Shown here: positions 17,459-26,708 of the stretch, piece after piece
Numbering within the stretch: the stretch's first letter is position 1
How the letters are laid out: each line of letters opens with the position of its first letter
DNA from: Spongiactinospora rosea
Lineage (GTDB): Bacteria; Actinomycetota; Actinomycetes; Streptosporangiales; Streptosporangiaceae
DNA length: 64,000 nt
Reading direction: 5' to 3'
Assembly (NCBI RefSeq): GCF_003315795.1
Contig: NZ_QMEY01000013.1
Span: 185,331-249,330, forward strand
Program-made: the position numbers and the translations under genes
The notes under the pieces: model-generated
What the model saw: the letters and a program-made list of their open reading frames with translations, nothing else
What the model was told of the DNA's origin: nothing
The model's database searches: none

Positions 17459-19435
17459 TCACGCGGAGGCGATCACGCTGAGCCAGCGGTCCACCGGGCC
17501 TGCGGTGAGCAGGCCGCTGCCCGCGCCCGCGAGCTGACCCGCGGCGGGCCGCAGCCGGGCATGGACCTGTTCGAGCACGAGCCGGTCCCCCAGCTCCAGG
17601 GCGACCGCCGCCTGCACGCAGCACAACGCCTCATAAAGCAGGTCGGGAGGCGGTTCCGGCAGCGCGCGCAGCGTGGTCCGGGCCTCGGTGCGGCGGCCGG
17701 AGCGCAGCAGGGCGTACGGCTCGGCCCAGGCCGCGTACGGCCCCCAGTCCGCGTCCGGGTCGATGTGCCCCGCCGCCTCCCCGGCGGACAGCGGATCATC
17801 CGCCAGCCGCAGGCACAGCAGCGCCAGCGCCGGCAGCCCCCGCTCCACGCCCGGCATCCCCGCGCCCTCCAGCCGCCGGGCGGCGGCCCGATAGGCGTCC
17901 TCGGCCTGCGCGAAGTCCCCCCGGACCGCCGGCCGCAGCGCCCGGTACCACTCGGTGAACACGCCCGCGAGCGGCCGTTCGTGCCGCTCGGCCAGCAGGT
18001 CCACGGCGGCGGCGTGCTCGTCGGCCGCGCCCAGGTCACCGAGCGCGCTGAGCGCCTGTACGCGGATCAGGTGCCCGAGGATCTCGTACGTCACCATGCC
18101 GTGCCGGGGCGCGAGATCGAGCAGTTCCGCGCCGATCGCGGCCCGCTGCGGCGCGAGCCCGGCGCGGGTGCACGACTGCGCGTACATCCCGTCCAGGGCG
18201 AACGCCAGCAGCGCCGGATCGGCGAGGGCGCGGGCGATCCCCTCGGCCTCGCGGGCGGCCCGCGGACCGCGCGGGGAGCGGACGCCGCGCGTCTCCAGCG
18301 CGACCGTGACCAGCAGGCGGCAACGTAGGGCCGCGTGCGGCCCGCCGGTCGGCAGGGCGGCCAGCGTGCGCTCCGCGATGGCCGCGATCCGCGCGGACTC
18401 CTCCGGATCGTCGCTGCGCGGCCAGATGGTCGGCACGTCGTACGCGCCGATCACCCGGGCCGTCAGCTCCGGGTCACCGAACTCCTCCGCCGCCGCGATC
18501 GCCGCCATCCGGTGCTCCCTGGCCGCCCGCAGCCCGCCGCCCCCGGCCATCGCGAGGTCGCGCAGCAGCCCCACGCTGGACTCCAGCCGGGCGCGGGCGC
18601 CCACGGCGACCGCACGGTCGTACGCCTGCGCCGTACGCGCCCAAAGCTCGCCCGCCGACGCCGGGCCGTAGGGCCGGTCCAGCCGAGGGTCCTGCGCCAG
18701 GATGTCGGCGTGCAGGCGGCGCAGCTCCGGGCCGGGGTCGATGCCCAGCTCATCGGCGAGGACGGTCCTGGCCCGGCGCAGTACGGCCAGCGCGTCGCCC
18801 TGGCGGCCCGTCCGATACAGCGCCAGCGCGAGCAGCCGCCAGGCCCCCTCGCGCCAGGGGTGTTCGGTCAGGTGGGCGTCCAGGTCGGGCACCGCGTCGG
18901 CGGCCAGGCCGAGCGCCAGCCGGGCCTCCGCCCGTCGTTCGACGGCCTGGAGCCGGAGTTCGCCGAGCCGGGAACGTTCGGCGCGGGTCCACTCCTCCTG
19001 GGCGAACTCCGCGTACGCGGGCCCGCGCCAGTCCGCCAGCGCCGCCTCGATCCGGCCGAGCGCCTGCGCGGGAGGCAGCGCCGCCGCGTCGGCGACGGCG
19101 GCCTCGAACCGCCAGGCGTCCACGTCGCCGGGCGCGGCGCGCAGCGCGTAGCCGGGGCCCTCGGTGACCAGCAGACGGGCGGGCGATCTGGGCGGGCGTT
19201 CGGGTTCGAGTACGCGGCGCAGCGCGCCCACGAAGGTCTGCACCGCGCCGACGGCTCCGGGCCCTGGGTCGTCCCACAGGTCCGTGACCAGGCCGGACAC
19301 CGGTACCACCCGGCGGCGGGCGATGATCAGCCGGGCCAGTACGGCGCGGTGCCGGGGCCCTTTCAGACCCAGCGCGACGCCACCGCGCTCGGCCACCACC
19401 GGCCCGAGCACCCCGAACGCGACCCGCTCCGCCAC
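17459..19435 (-). CDS. SARP/AfsR-type regulator with BTAD and helical-repeat C-terminus
   Basis: A 658-aa transcription factor. The N-terminal OmpR-type winged helix covers about residues 1-95 (FGVLGPVVAERGGVALGLKG), and the BTAD domain about 100-245 ends in LADELGIDPGPELRRLHADIL. The remaining 400 residues are alanine-rich TPR-like helices. Unlike AfsR it has no NB-ARC ATPase between BTAD and repeats. The start is GTG 19435. SARP proteins usually activate secondary-metabolite or metabolic genes nearby; the divergent neighbour here is a hydrolase, 118 nt away. Targets unknown. Confidence 0.9.
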   Translation of the reverse strand: MAERVAFGVLGPVVAERGGVALGLKGPRHRAVLARLIIARRRVVPVSGLVTDLWDDPGPGAVGAVQTFVGALRRVLEPERPPRSPARLLVTEGPGYALRAAPGDVDAWRFEAAVADAAALPPAQALGRIEAALADWRGPAYAEFAQEEWTRAERSRLGELRLQAVERRAEARLALGLAADAVPDLDAHLTEHPWREGAWRLLALALYRTGRQGDALAVLRRARTVLADELGIDPGPELRRLHADILAQDPRLDRPYGPASAGELWARTAQAYDRAVAVGARARLESSVGLLRDLAMAGGGGLRAAREHRMAAIAAAEEFGDPELTARVIGAYDVPTIWPRSDDPEESARIAAIAERTLAALPTGGPHAALRCRLLVTVALETRGVRSPRGPRAAREAEGIARALADPALLAFALDGMYAQSCTRAGLAPQRAAIGAELLDLAPRHGMVTYEILGHLIRVQALSALGDLGAADEHAAAVDLLAERHERPLAGVFTEWYRALRPAVRGDFAQAEDAYRAAARRLEGAGMPGVERGLPALALLCLRLADDPLSAGEAAGHIDPDADWGPYAAWAEPYALLRSGRRTEARTTLRALPEPPPDLLYEALCCVQAAVALELGDRLVLEQVHARLRPAAGQLAGAGSGLLTAGPVDRWLSVIASA

Positions 19436-19552
19436 CGCCTCTCACCACCTCCCGGCACCACGGTAGGGGGCTGACGCTGACCGGATGCTGATTCGCGGGT
19501 TGCAGGCTCGGTGGTGTCCGCCATCCGGCGGTTCGCTTCAAGGAGGTTCGCC

Positions 19553-20431
19553 ATGGCACCGACCATCTCCGGTTTCGACTACCAGCGCGTGCGGGTGAGC
19601 GGCGATGTCGCGCTGAACGTGGCGGTGGGCGGCTCGGGTCCGCCGATCGTGCTGTTGCACGGCTTTCCGCAGACCCATTTGATGTGGCGGCATGTCGCGG
19701 GCGATCTCGCGGCCGACTACACGGTCATCTGTCCTGATCTGCGGGGGTACGGGGCCAGCGACAAGCCCGTCGGGGCTGATCCTGATCTCTATGCGAAGCG
19801 GACGATGGCGGCTGATGTGGTCGGCCTGGGCCGGGCGCTCGGCCATGAGCGCTTCGCGCTGGCCGGGCACGACCGGGGGGCCTTGGTCGCCTTCCGCGCC
19901 GGGCTCGACCACCCTGACGTGGTGACTCACCTGGCCTGCTTGGACGTGCTTCCGACTCTGGACATGTGGGAGGTGATGCGGGGGACGAGCGCGGCGGTGG
20001 GGTTCCATCTGTATCTGATGGCGCAGCCGCCGGGGCTGCCGGAGAAGATGATCGGGGCCGCGCCGGATGTCTTCTTCGGGCACTTCCTGGATGTCTGGGG
20101 CGGGGGGCCGGGTGCTGTGCCTAGTAAGGTTCGGGCGGCGTACTTGGCGGCCTGCCGGGAGGCGGTGCCATCGATCGTGGCCGATTACCGGGCTTCGGCG
20201 ACCGTTGACGTCGAGCACGACCAGGTGGCCAGGGAGGCGGGGGCGCGGCTGGCGATGCCGGTCAGCGTGGTTCAGCAGGACTGGGGGGCGGCGCTGGGGT
20301 ATGACGCTCGGGCGGTCTGGGCGGCTTGGGCGCCTGATCTGGTTCACACCACCGTGTCGTGCGGGCACTTCATGGCGGAGGAGGACCCTGAACTGATCGC
20401 GGGCGAACTCCGGGGGCTTTTGCGCCGGTGA
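19553..20431 (+). CDS. Alpha/beta hydrolase, haloacetate dehalogenase-like
   Basis: A 292-aa hydrolase with ATG after CAAGGAGG. Oxyanion motif HGFPQTH is at about 36, nucleophile aspartate D107 lies in AGHDRGA, the conserved FHLYLMAQ region is in the cap, and the catalytic histidine is in SCGHFMAEE near 275. In fluoroacetate dehalogenases a second arginine four residues after the nucleophile binds the carboxylate; here that position is leucine. So dehalogenation of haloacetate is doubtful and an epoxide-hydrolase or other Asp-type reaction is possible. Divergent from the SARP gene. Confidence 0.88.
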   Translation: MAPTISGFDYQRVRVSGDVALNVAVGGSGPPIVLLHGFPQTHLMWRHVAGDLAADYTVICPDLRGYGASDKPVGADPDLYAKRTMAADVVGLGRALGHERFALAGHDRGALVAFRAGLDHPDVVTHLACLDVLPTLDMWEVMRGTSAAVGFHLYLMAQPPGLPEKMIGAAPDVFFGHFLDVWGGGPGAVPSKVRAAYLAACREAVPSIVADYRASATVDVEHDQVAREAGARLAMPVSVVQQDWGAALGYDARAVWAAWAPDLVHTTVSCGHFMAEEDPELIAGELRGLLRR

Positions 20432-20769
20432 GACATGGCCTCGTATCGGCGCGCCGGTTCAGGTGTGCACCTCGCCTATGTGGATATGCGAAAGGCTGTC
20501 CTGACCGGGAACTCCCACGGGATCCGCGGCCGGGTGGAAGTCGTGTCGGGTGCTCCTGGCGACTTCTCGTCACGTTCCTTTGGCCGCTTGAAGTCAGGTC
20601 AGGGGCGTCTCCATCGGACTCGGGCCGGGCCTGATGCCGCGAAAGAACGCCTGGTCATGCGGATACGGCACCTCGCTCCGGGGGCCGAAAGGCGCTCACG
20701 CCTGCCGGAAATGCCGTGGGCGGCAGAGGGCATAGGTTGGGCCTTTGACGGCCTGACGAGAGGGAGCAG

Positions 20770-21192
20770 ATGTCCTTTACCGAGGAAGAGATCGAGTATC
20801 TTCGCTCGCAGCCGGTCGGGCGGTTGGCGACCGTGGGCGGGGAGGGGCAGCCGGATGCCGTTCCGGTCGCGGTCGAGTATGACGGCGCCTTTTTGTGGGT
20901 CGGCGGGGGTGCCACGGTCACTCGGACGCGGAAGTTCCGGAACGTCGGCGCGGGGCATGACAAGGTGGCTCTTGTCATCGATGACGTGCTCTCGATGGAC
21001 CCGTTCATCGCCCGTGGGCTACGGATCTACGGGCTCGCGGAGCAACCGTTCGAGCGGGTCGGCATGGTCGGGCCGGGGACGTATATCCGCATCACTCCGA
21101 CGGTGTCGTGGAGCTGGAACCTCTCGGGGAAGCCGGTGGGGGACGATTGGTACGAGATGCGGAAGGCCGTTCATTCCCCTCCTTCGGCGTAG
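20770..21192 (+). CDS. PPOX-class F420-dependent oxidoreductase family protein
   Basis: A 140-aa split-barrel flavin/F420-binding protein. The start MSFTEEEIEYLRSQPVGRLA, then GQPDAVPVAVEYDG and the TRKFRNVGAGHDKVALVIDD segment, are typical of the family. ATG 20770 follows GAGAGGGAG. Such proteins use F420 to reduce diverse substrates. The 338 nt before it (20432-20769) show no convincing gene. A longer overlapping frame through that gap has no family signal. Confidence 0.85.
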   Translation: MSFTEEEIEYLRSQPVGRLATVGGEGQPDAVPVAVEYDGAFLWVGGGATVTRTRKFRNVGAGHDKVALVIDDVLSMDPFIARGLRIYGLAEQPFERVGMVGPGTYIRITPTVSWSWNLSGKPVGDDWYEMRKAVHSPPSA

Positions 21193-22307
21193 TGGTACGC
21201 GGGCAGGGGACGACGTTGTGATCAAGGCCGGGCCATGAGGGCGTGCCGCCGAGTGGTGTAGGCGGGAATCTTCGTATCGGGACATCGCACAGGCCGGCCG
21301 GCCCAGGCTGCGGGGAACGCCCACCACTTCCCGGGACGCGATGCGGGCCCCCGCCATCTGACCTGCGCCTGACGGACGCGTGGATCGATTGCGGCATGTC
21401 AGCGTTTACCGGATCTACCGGACGCCCCGTGAGTAACCGGGGGCGCAAGCGTCGGGCGAAGCCCGACCGGGGAAGATCGTCCGAGCGTAGCGCGGCCGAT
21501 TGCGCGCGGAGCGCGGGACGACGCCCGTAGGGCGGCGGGAATGGAACAACGGCCTACACGTTCAACGGCGCGAGGGCTGGCGAGGGCTCGTTTCGGCCAG
21601 CGCTCGAACGGCGAGGAAGCCCCGCGCACGCGAAACCCGGGAACAGGGCTCAACTGGCGACGGCGGGCGGCGGGCACCACGGCTCTGCCGTACTGCAGTT
21701 TGCAGACTCCGACGTGCGCGTACGGCACGGCCCCCGGCACGAACGTCGGGCGAAGCCCGACCCAGGAAGCTCGTCCGAGCGTAGCGAGGCCCAAAGCGCG
21801 CGGAGCGCGACACACCCGCGAAGCGGGGGCGACGCCCGGAGGGCGGTGGGGGCGGCGGTGGGTAACGGTGGTCAACTTGCCAACGGTGTGACGGGCACGC
21901 GGGTTTGGGCCGTTTGGCCGGTGGGCGAACGGCGAGGGAGCACCGCGCACGCGAAACCTGGGAACAGGGCTCAACTGGCGACGGTGGGCGGCAGGTACCA
22001 CGGCTCTGCCGTACTGCAGTTTGCAGACTCCGATGTGCGCTTAGGGCACCACCTGGGCATGGGCGTCGGGCGAAGCCCGGCCCGGGAAGATCGTCCGAGC
22101 GTAGCGAGGCCCAATGCGCGTGTGGCGCAGGCGCTGGGGCGGGGGAGGGGAATTGTGCGTGGGGCTGTACGGCGAGGGGGAGTTGTATAGCGGGGAACGG
22201 ACATTGGCGGATGGAACGGGCGGGGGTGGCGAGTCTCGGAAAGGGGGAATTACCGGAAGGGGCGGCCCGGCGTTGGGCGGTTGGCGGGAGTGGTTACCCT
22301 GGCGGGC
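21193..22307. repeat. 1.1-kb non-coding region with hairpin-rich direct repeats
   Basis: No gene with family signal is found here. GTCGGGCGAAGCCCG recurs at 21451, 21745 and 22065, each followed by a shared tail GTCCGAGCGTAGCG. A longer unit of about 200 nt (from GAACAGGGCTCAACTGGCGA to CTGCAGTTTGCAGACTCCG and on) occurs at 21641 and 21962, period about 321. The units contain tight hairpins with GAA triloops: CGGGC-GAA-GCCCG and, at 21815-21827, CCCGC-GAA-GCGGG. It looks like a duplicated structured intergenic element. The last part must include the accD promoter. Confidence 0.7.
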
Positions 22308-23900
22308 ATGAGTGCTGAGCCCGTATTCGAGGATGTCGACATCCACACCACGGCGGGGAAAATCGCCGATCTGGAGCGCCGGATGTACGAGGCCGCGCAT
22401 GCGGGCTCGGCACGGGCCGTGGAGAAGCAACACGCCAAGGGCAAGATGACCGCCCGGGAACGGGTCATGGCGTTCCTCGACGAGGGCAGCTTCGTGGAGT
22501 TCGACGAGTTCGCCAGGCACCGGTCCTCGGCGTTCGGGCTGGACCGTGAGCGCCCCTACGGCGACGGCGTGGTGACCGGTCACGGCACGGTGGACGGCCG
22601 GCCGGTCGCGGTGTTCTCGCAGGACTTCACGGTGTTCGGCGGGTCGCTCGGCGAGGTGTTCGGCGAGAAGATCGTCAAGGTGATGGACCACGCGCTCAAG
22701 ACCGGCTGCCCGGTGGTCGGCATAAACGACTCGGGCGGCGCGCGCATCCAGGAGGGCGTCGTCAGCCTCGGCCTCTACGCGGAGATCTTCAAGCGGAACG
22801 TCCACGCCTCCGGCGTGATCCCGCAGATCTCGCTGATCATGGGCCCGTGCGCGGGCGGCGCGGTGTACTCCCCCGCCCTGACCGACTTCGTCCTGATGGT
22901 GAAGGAGAAGTCGCACATGTTCATCACCGGCCCGGACGTGATCAAGACCGTCACCGGCGAAGAGGTCTCCTTCGAGGAGCTGGGCGGCGCGCACACCCAC
23001 AACTCCCGCTCCGGCGTGGCGCACTTCGAGGCGGCCGACGAGGAGGAGTGCCTGGAGTTCGCCCGCACGCTGCTCTCCTACCTCCCCGGCAACAACCTCG
23101 ACGAGGGCCCCTCCTACGACGTGACCCCCGTCCTTGAGGTCACGGATGAGGACCGCGAGCTGGACACGCTCATCCCCGACTCCGCCAACCAGCCCTACGA
23201 CATGCAGGAAGTCCTCGCCCACGTGCTCGACGACGGCGAGTTCCTGGAGGTGCACGCCCAGTTCGCGCCCAACATCGTGGTCGGCTTCGGCCGCGTGGAG
23301 GGCCGGTCCGTCGGGGTCGTGGCCAATCAGCCGATGAGCCTGGCCGGGACGCTGGACATCGGCGCGTCGGAAAAAGCCGCGCGATTTGTCCGTACCTGCG
23401 ATGCGTTCAATATCCCCGTTCTCACATTTGTTGATGTTCCCGGATTCCTTCCCGGAACCGATCAAGAATGGAACGGAATCATCCGCCGCGGGGCCAAGCT
23501 CCTCTACGCCTACGCCGAGGCGACCGTCCCGCTGGTCACGGTGATCACCCGCAAGGCGTACGGCGGGGCGTACGACGTCATGGGCTCCAAGCACCTCGGC
23601 GCGGACATCAACCTCGCCTGGCCCACCGCCCAGATCGCGGTGATGGGCGCGCAGGGCGCGGTCAACATCCTCTACCGGCGCGAACTCGCCACCGCCGAAG
23701 ACCCCGACGCCGCCCGTGCCCGGTTCACCACCGAGTACGAGGACACGCTGGCCAACCCCTACCTGGCCGCCGAGCGCGGTTACGTGGACGCGGTGATCCG
23801 CCCTTCCGACACCCGCGTCCAGGTGACCAGGGCGCTGCGCGCGCTGCGCAACAAGCGCGCCACCCTGCCGCCCAAGAAGCACGGCAACATCCCTCTTTAG
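22308..23900 (+). CDS. accD: Acyl-CoA carboxylase carboxyltransferase (beta) subunit
   Basis: A 530-aa carboxyltransferase of the propionyl/acetyl-CoA carboxylase beta class, which transfers CO2 from biotin to acyl-CoA to make malonyl- or methylmalonyl-CoA. It has both crotonase-like halves: the first oxyanion loop is in GPCAGGAVYSPAL, the second in VITRKAYGGAYDVMGSKHLG. ATG 22308 gives MSAEPVFEDVDIHTTAGKI. It is followed by the epsilon subunit after 54 nt; the biotin-bearing alpha subunit is at 44031. A patch at about 23370-23475 uses AT-ending codons unlike the rest of the gene. Confidence 0.95.
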   Translation: MSAEPVFEDVDIHTTAGKIADLERRMYEAAHAGSARAVEKQHAKGKMTARERVMAFLDEGSFVEFDEFARHRSSAFGLDRERPYGDGVVTGHGTVDGRPVAVFSQDFTVFGGSLGEVFGEKIVKVMDHALKTGCPVVGINDSGGARIQEGVVSLGLYAEIFKRNVHASGVIPQISLIMGPCAGGAVYSPALTDFVLMVKEKSHMFITGPDVIKTVTGEEVSFEELGGAHTHNSRSGVAHFEAADEEECLEFARTLLSYLPGNNLDEGPSYDVTPVLEVTDEDRELDTLIPDSANQPYDMQEVLAHVLDDGEFLEVHAQFAPNIVVGFGRVEGRSVGVVANQPMSLAGTLDIGASEKAARFVRTCDAFNIPVLTFVDVPGFLPGTDQEWNGIIRRGAKLLYAYAEATVPLVTVITRKAYGGAYDVMGSKHLGADINLAWPTAQIAVMGAQGAVNILYRRELATAEDPDAARARFTTEYEDTLANPYLAAERGYVDAVIRPSDTRVQVTRALRALRNKRATLPPKKHGNIPL

Positions 23901-23954
23901 CGGGCGATTTAGCGAGCGACCTTTCTGGGCAGGAGACGTGCGGGAGGACGGAAC

Positions 23955-24161
23955 ATGCCAGATGCCGACATGAACATCGTTCGCGGTGACGCCACGGCGG
24001 AGGAGATCGCCGCCGTCGTGCTGGCGATCGCCCGGCGGGCGACACCCCCGAAGGCACCGTCCGCGAGAAAGACCGACCCTTGGAGGGATCCGACCCATAG
24101 GATGCGAAAGCCACTGGCCCATGGGCTCGGCGCTTGGCGAAGCGGTTCTCTACCGATTTAG
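23955..24161 (+). CDS. accE: Acyl-CoA carboxylase epsilon subunit
   Basis: A 68-aa subunit that bridges alpha and beta subunits and boosts activity of actinomycete acyl-CoA carboxylases. The signature NIVRGDATAEEIAAVV lies at residues 7-22, followed by a proline-rich linker and the terminal AWRSGSLPI typical of AccE. The ATG follows GGGAGGA. It is encoded directly after accD, as usual. The following 108 nt contain GACTAT and ATAGTC inverted copies and probably the NYN gene promoter. Confidence 0.9.
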   Translation: MPDADMNIVRGDATAEEIAAVVLAIARRATPPKAPSARKTDPWRDPTHRMRKPLAHGLGAWRSGSLPI

Positions 24162-24269
24162 ACCGGAGGATCCCCCAGACAGGGTGTCAACTTCCTCAAG
24201 TGTTGGGACTATCTAGAAATGGGCGAATATAGTCAGCCGATCATCTAGTCCCGAGGCCTGGAGGACGAC

Positions 24270-25214
24270 ATGGCCATCCCGGACCTCTTGCCACATGCCG
24301 TGGTCGCCAAGTACGCGGTCCTCGTAGACGTCGGCTATCTCTATGCCGCCGCGGGCGAGGTCATCCTCGGGGCCAAGGAGCGCAAGGAATATCGCGTCGC
24401 CGCCGACGAGCTGATCCAGGCGCTGCAGAAGCACGCCGAAGATCGCATCTCCGGCGAACTACTGCGGATCTACTGGTACGACGCGGCCCGCGACCGCGTC
24501 CCCACCGTCGACCAGCGCGTCATCGCCCAGCTTCCCTGGGTGAAGGTGCGGCTGGGCAACCTCAACGCGCGCGGCCAGCAGAAGGGCGTGGACGCCCAGA
24601 TCAGGAGCGATCTGGAGGCACTGGCCCGGCACCACGCGGTCAGCGACACGATACTGCTGGCGGGCGATGAGGACATGGTCCCGGCGGTGGAGGCCGCCCA
24701 GGCGTACGGGGTGCGGGTGCACCTGTGGGGCGTGGAGCCCCCGTACGGCACCAACCAGGCCGAGCGCCTGGTGTGGGAGTCCGACACGGTGGAGGTCATA
24801 AACGCCGACTTCCTGCGGCCCTACTTCAGCCGCGCGCCGCAGGCCGCGGTGCCGCCCGTGCCGGTCACGCCGTCCCCGGCGCAGGTGTTCGCCGGGCGCG
24901 CGCCGCTGGCCGCCAAACCACCGGTCAAACAGGGCCAGGTGGCCAAACTCGGCCCGAACCGCCCGCACGTCGAGGAGGTCGGCGAGCACGTCGCGCAGAA
25001 GTGGATCCTCACCCGTGGCCGCGACAACATCCGCGACCTGCTGCCCGGCCCCATCCTGCCCACGGTCATCGACACCGAGCTGCTGATCGAGGCGGAGAAG
25101 GAGCTGGGCCACTCGCTGCGGCCCTATCCAGAGGCCCGGGTGTGGTTGCGCGACGGGTTCTGGGCGCGCGTCTACCGCGAGTTCGATCTCGGGGTGGGCG
25201 TGTCCAGCAAGTGA
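24270..25214 (+). CDS. NYN (PIN-like) domain protein, putative RNase
   Basis: A 314-aa protein with an N-terminal NYN domain (residues ~15-190). The first acidic position is in YAVLVDVGYLYAAAGE, a central Asp is in KGVDAQIRSDLEALA, and DTILLAGDEDMVPAVEAA carries the last pair, the usual metal-binding set. A proline-rich linker and a C-terminal helical domain (EEVGEHVAQKWILTRGRDNI) follow. NYN proteins are metal-dependent ribonucleases, often in RNA turnover. The exact RNA target is unknown. Confidence 0.88.
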   Translation: MAIPDLLPHAVVAKYAVLVDVGYLYAAAGEVILGAKERKEYRVAADELIQALQKHAEDRISGELLRIYWYDAARDRVPTVDQRVIAQLPWVKVRLGNLNARGQQKGVDAQIRSDLEALARHHAVSDTILLAGDEDMVPAVEAAQAYGVRVHLWGVEPPYGTNQAERLVWESDTVEVINADFLRPYFSRAPQAAVPPVPVTPSPAQVFAGRAPLAAKPPVKQGQVAKLGPNRPHVEEVGEHVAQKWILTRGRDNIRDLLPGPILPTVIDTELLIEAEKELGHSLRPYPEARVWLRDGFWARVYREFDLGVGVSSK

Positions 25215-25298
25215 GGCGGGGCGCGTTCCCGCAGGTCACCGCGTACAGGTCCGAAACCCGCCAGTCATGGCCTCTGGCATGCGGATACCGTGGAAAGC

Positions 25299-26708
25299 AT
25301 GTTGTTGAAGGCGGATATCTCCGGCCTGGACTTCGACGCCTGTTACCGTGCCGCGTCGGCCAGGGACGCGCGGTTCGACGGCCGCTTCTACACGGCGGTC
25401 AGCACGACGCGCATCTACTGCCGGCCGATCTGCCCGGCCCGGACTCCCGCCCGGCGTAATGTCAGATTCTACCGGCATGCCGCCGCCGCGGAGGCGGCCG
25501 GGTTCCGGCCGTGCAAGCGGTGCAGGCCCGAGCTGAGCCCCGGCGACCCCGGATGGAACGTCCGGGGCGACCTGGTCGGCCGGGCACTGCGGCTGATCGA
25601 CGAGGGCGTCGTGGACGACTTCGGGATCAGCGGCCTGGCCGCGCGGCTGCACATCACCGAGCGCCACCTGCACCGGCTGTTCACCACCGAGCTGGGCGCG
25701 GGGCCGCTCGCGGTGGCCCGTACCAAGCGGCTGCTGCTGGCCAAGCAACTGCTCACCGAGACCGCGCTGCCGGTCACCGACGTGGCGTTCGCGGCGGGGT
25801 TCGGCAGCGTGCGGCAGTTCAACGCCACGATGAAGGAGACGTACGGCTTCGCGCCGAGCGAGCTGCGCGCCACGGCCGGCGGCCCCCGGCCTGAGACCAC
25901 GGAGACGAAGGTCCCGCTGAGCCTGCGGCTGCACCACCGCCGTCCCTACGACCCGGTGAGCCTGCTCCGCTTCCTGGCGATGCGGGCGATCCCCGGCGTG
26001 GAGGAGGTGGACGACACCACCTACACCCGGGCCGTGCCCGGCGGCTCGGTCACGGTGACCGTCGCGGACGGCCATCTCAGGCTGACCGCGTCGGTCTCCG
26101 ACACCCGGCACCTGGCGCGCATCGTGGCCCGCTCCCGGCGGCTGTTCGACCTGGACGCCGACCCGGAGGCGGTCGGCGAGGCGCTGTCGGAGACGGCGCT
26201 GCGCCCGCTGGTCACGGCACGGCCGGGGCTGCGGGTGCCGGGCGCGTGGGACGGCTTCGAGGTGGCCGTACGGGCGGTCGTCGGGCAGCAGATCTCCGTG
26301 GCCGGCGCGCGTACGATACTCGGGCGCATCGCCGGGCGCGCCGGAAGCGACGGCCTGTTCCCCACCGCGGAACAGCTCGCCGCGGCCGACCTCACCGGGC
26401 TCGGCCTGACCGGCCGCAGGATGACCACGCTGCGGGTCCTCGGCGAGCGGGTGGCGTCCGGGGAGATCGACCTGGACGGCGCGCAGGAGCCGGGCGAGGC
26501 CGTGACGGAGCTGCTGGCGATCCCCGGCATCGGGCCGTGGACCACCAGCTACATCGCCATGCGCGCGCTGCGCGACCCGGACGCCTGGCCCGGCGGCGAC
26601 CTCGGCCTGCGCAAGGCCATGGCCTGCCTGAACATTCCGGAAGAACACATCGAGCGGTGGCGGCCCTGGCGGGCCTACGCCGCGATGCACCTGTGGAGTT
26701 CCTCATGA
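25299..26708 (+). CDS. Ada-AlkA fusion: methyl-sensing regulator and 3-methyladenine glycosylase
   Basis: About 469 aa. The N-terminal Ada zinc domain has Cys41, Cys45, Cys72 and Cys75, equivalent to E. coli Ada Cys38/42/69/72; Cys41 would accept methyl groups from phosphotriesters. An AraC-type HTH follows (~90-190), then an AlkA N-terminal domain and HhH-GPD glycosylase with AIPGIGPWTTSY and the catalytic Asp in GGDLGLRKA. Ada's own methyltransferase domain is replaced by AlkA, as in other actinobacteria. ATG 25299 is preferred over GTG 25290. The stop overlaps the ogt start (ATGA). Confidence 0.93.
   Translation: MLLKADISGLDFDACYRAASARDARFDGRFYTAVSTTRIYCRPICPARTPARRNVRFYRHAAAAEAAGFRPCKRCRPELSPGDPGWNVRGDLVGRALRLIDEGVVDDFGISGLAARLHITERHLHRLFTTELGAGPLAVARTKRLLLAKQLLTETALPVTDVAFAAGFGSVRQFNATMKETYGFAPSELRATAGGPRPETTETKVPLSLRLHHRRPYDPVSLLRFLAMRAIPGVEEVDDTTYTRAVPGGSVTVTVADGHLRLTASVSDTRHLARIVARSRRLFDLDADPEAVGEALSETALRPLVTARPGLRVPGAWDGFEVAVRAVVGQQISVAGARTILGRIAGRAGSDGLFPTAEQLAAADLTGLGLTGRRMTTLRVLGERVASGEIDLDGAQEPGEAVTELLAIPGIGPWTTSYIAMRALRDPDAWPGGDLGLRKAMACLNIPEEHIERWRPWRAYAAMHLWSSS

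Noticed and set aside
19553..20431. Fluoroacetate dehalogenase assignment
   Set aside because: The nucleophile and histidine fit, but the second carboxylate-binding arginine is leucine, so only an alpha/beta hydrolase call is made.
20435..21238. 267-codon frame overlapping the PPOX gene in another frame
   Set aside because: Arg/Ser/Gly-rich translation; the PPOX frame has family motifs and a ribosome site.
21451..22125. CRISPR array
   Set aside because: Repeat copies are few, unequal in length and spaced by about 300 nt; no cas genes are in the window.
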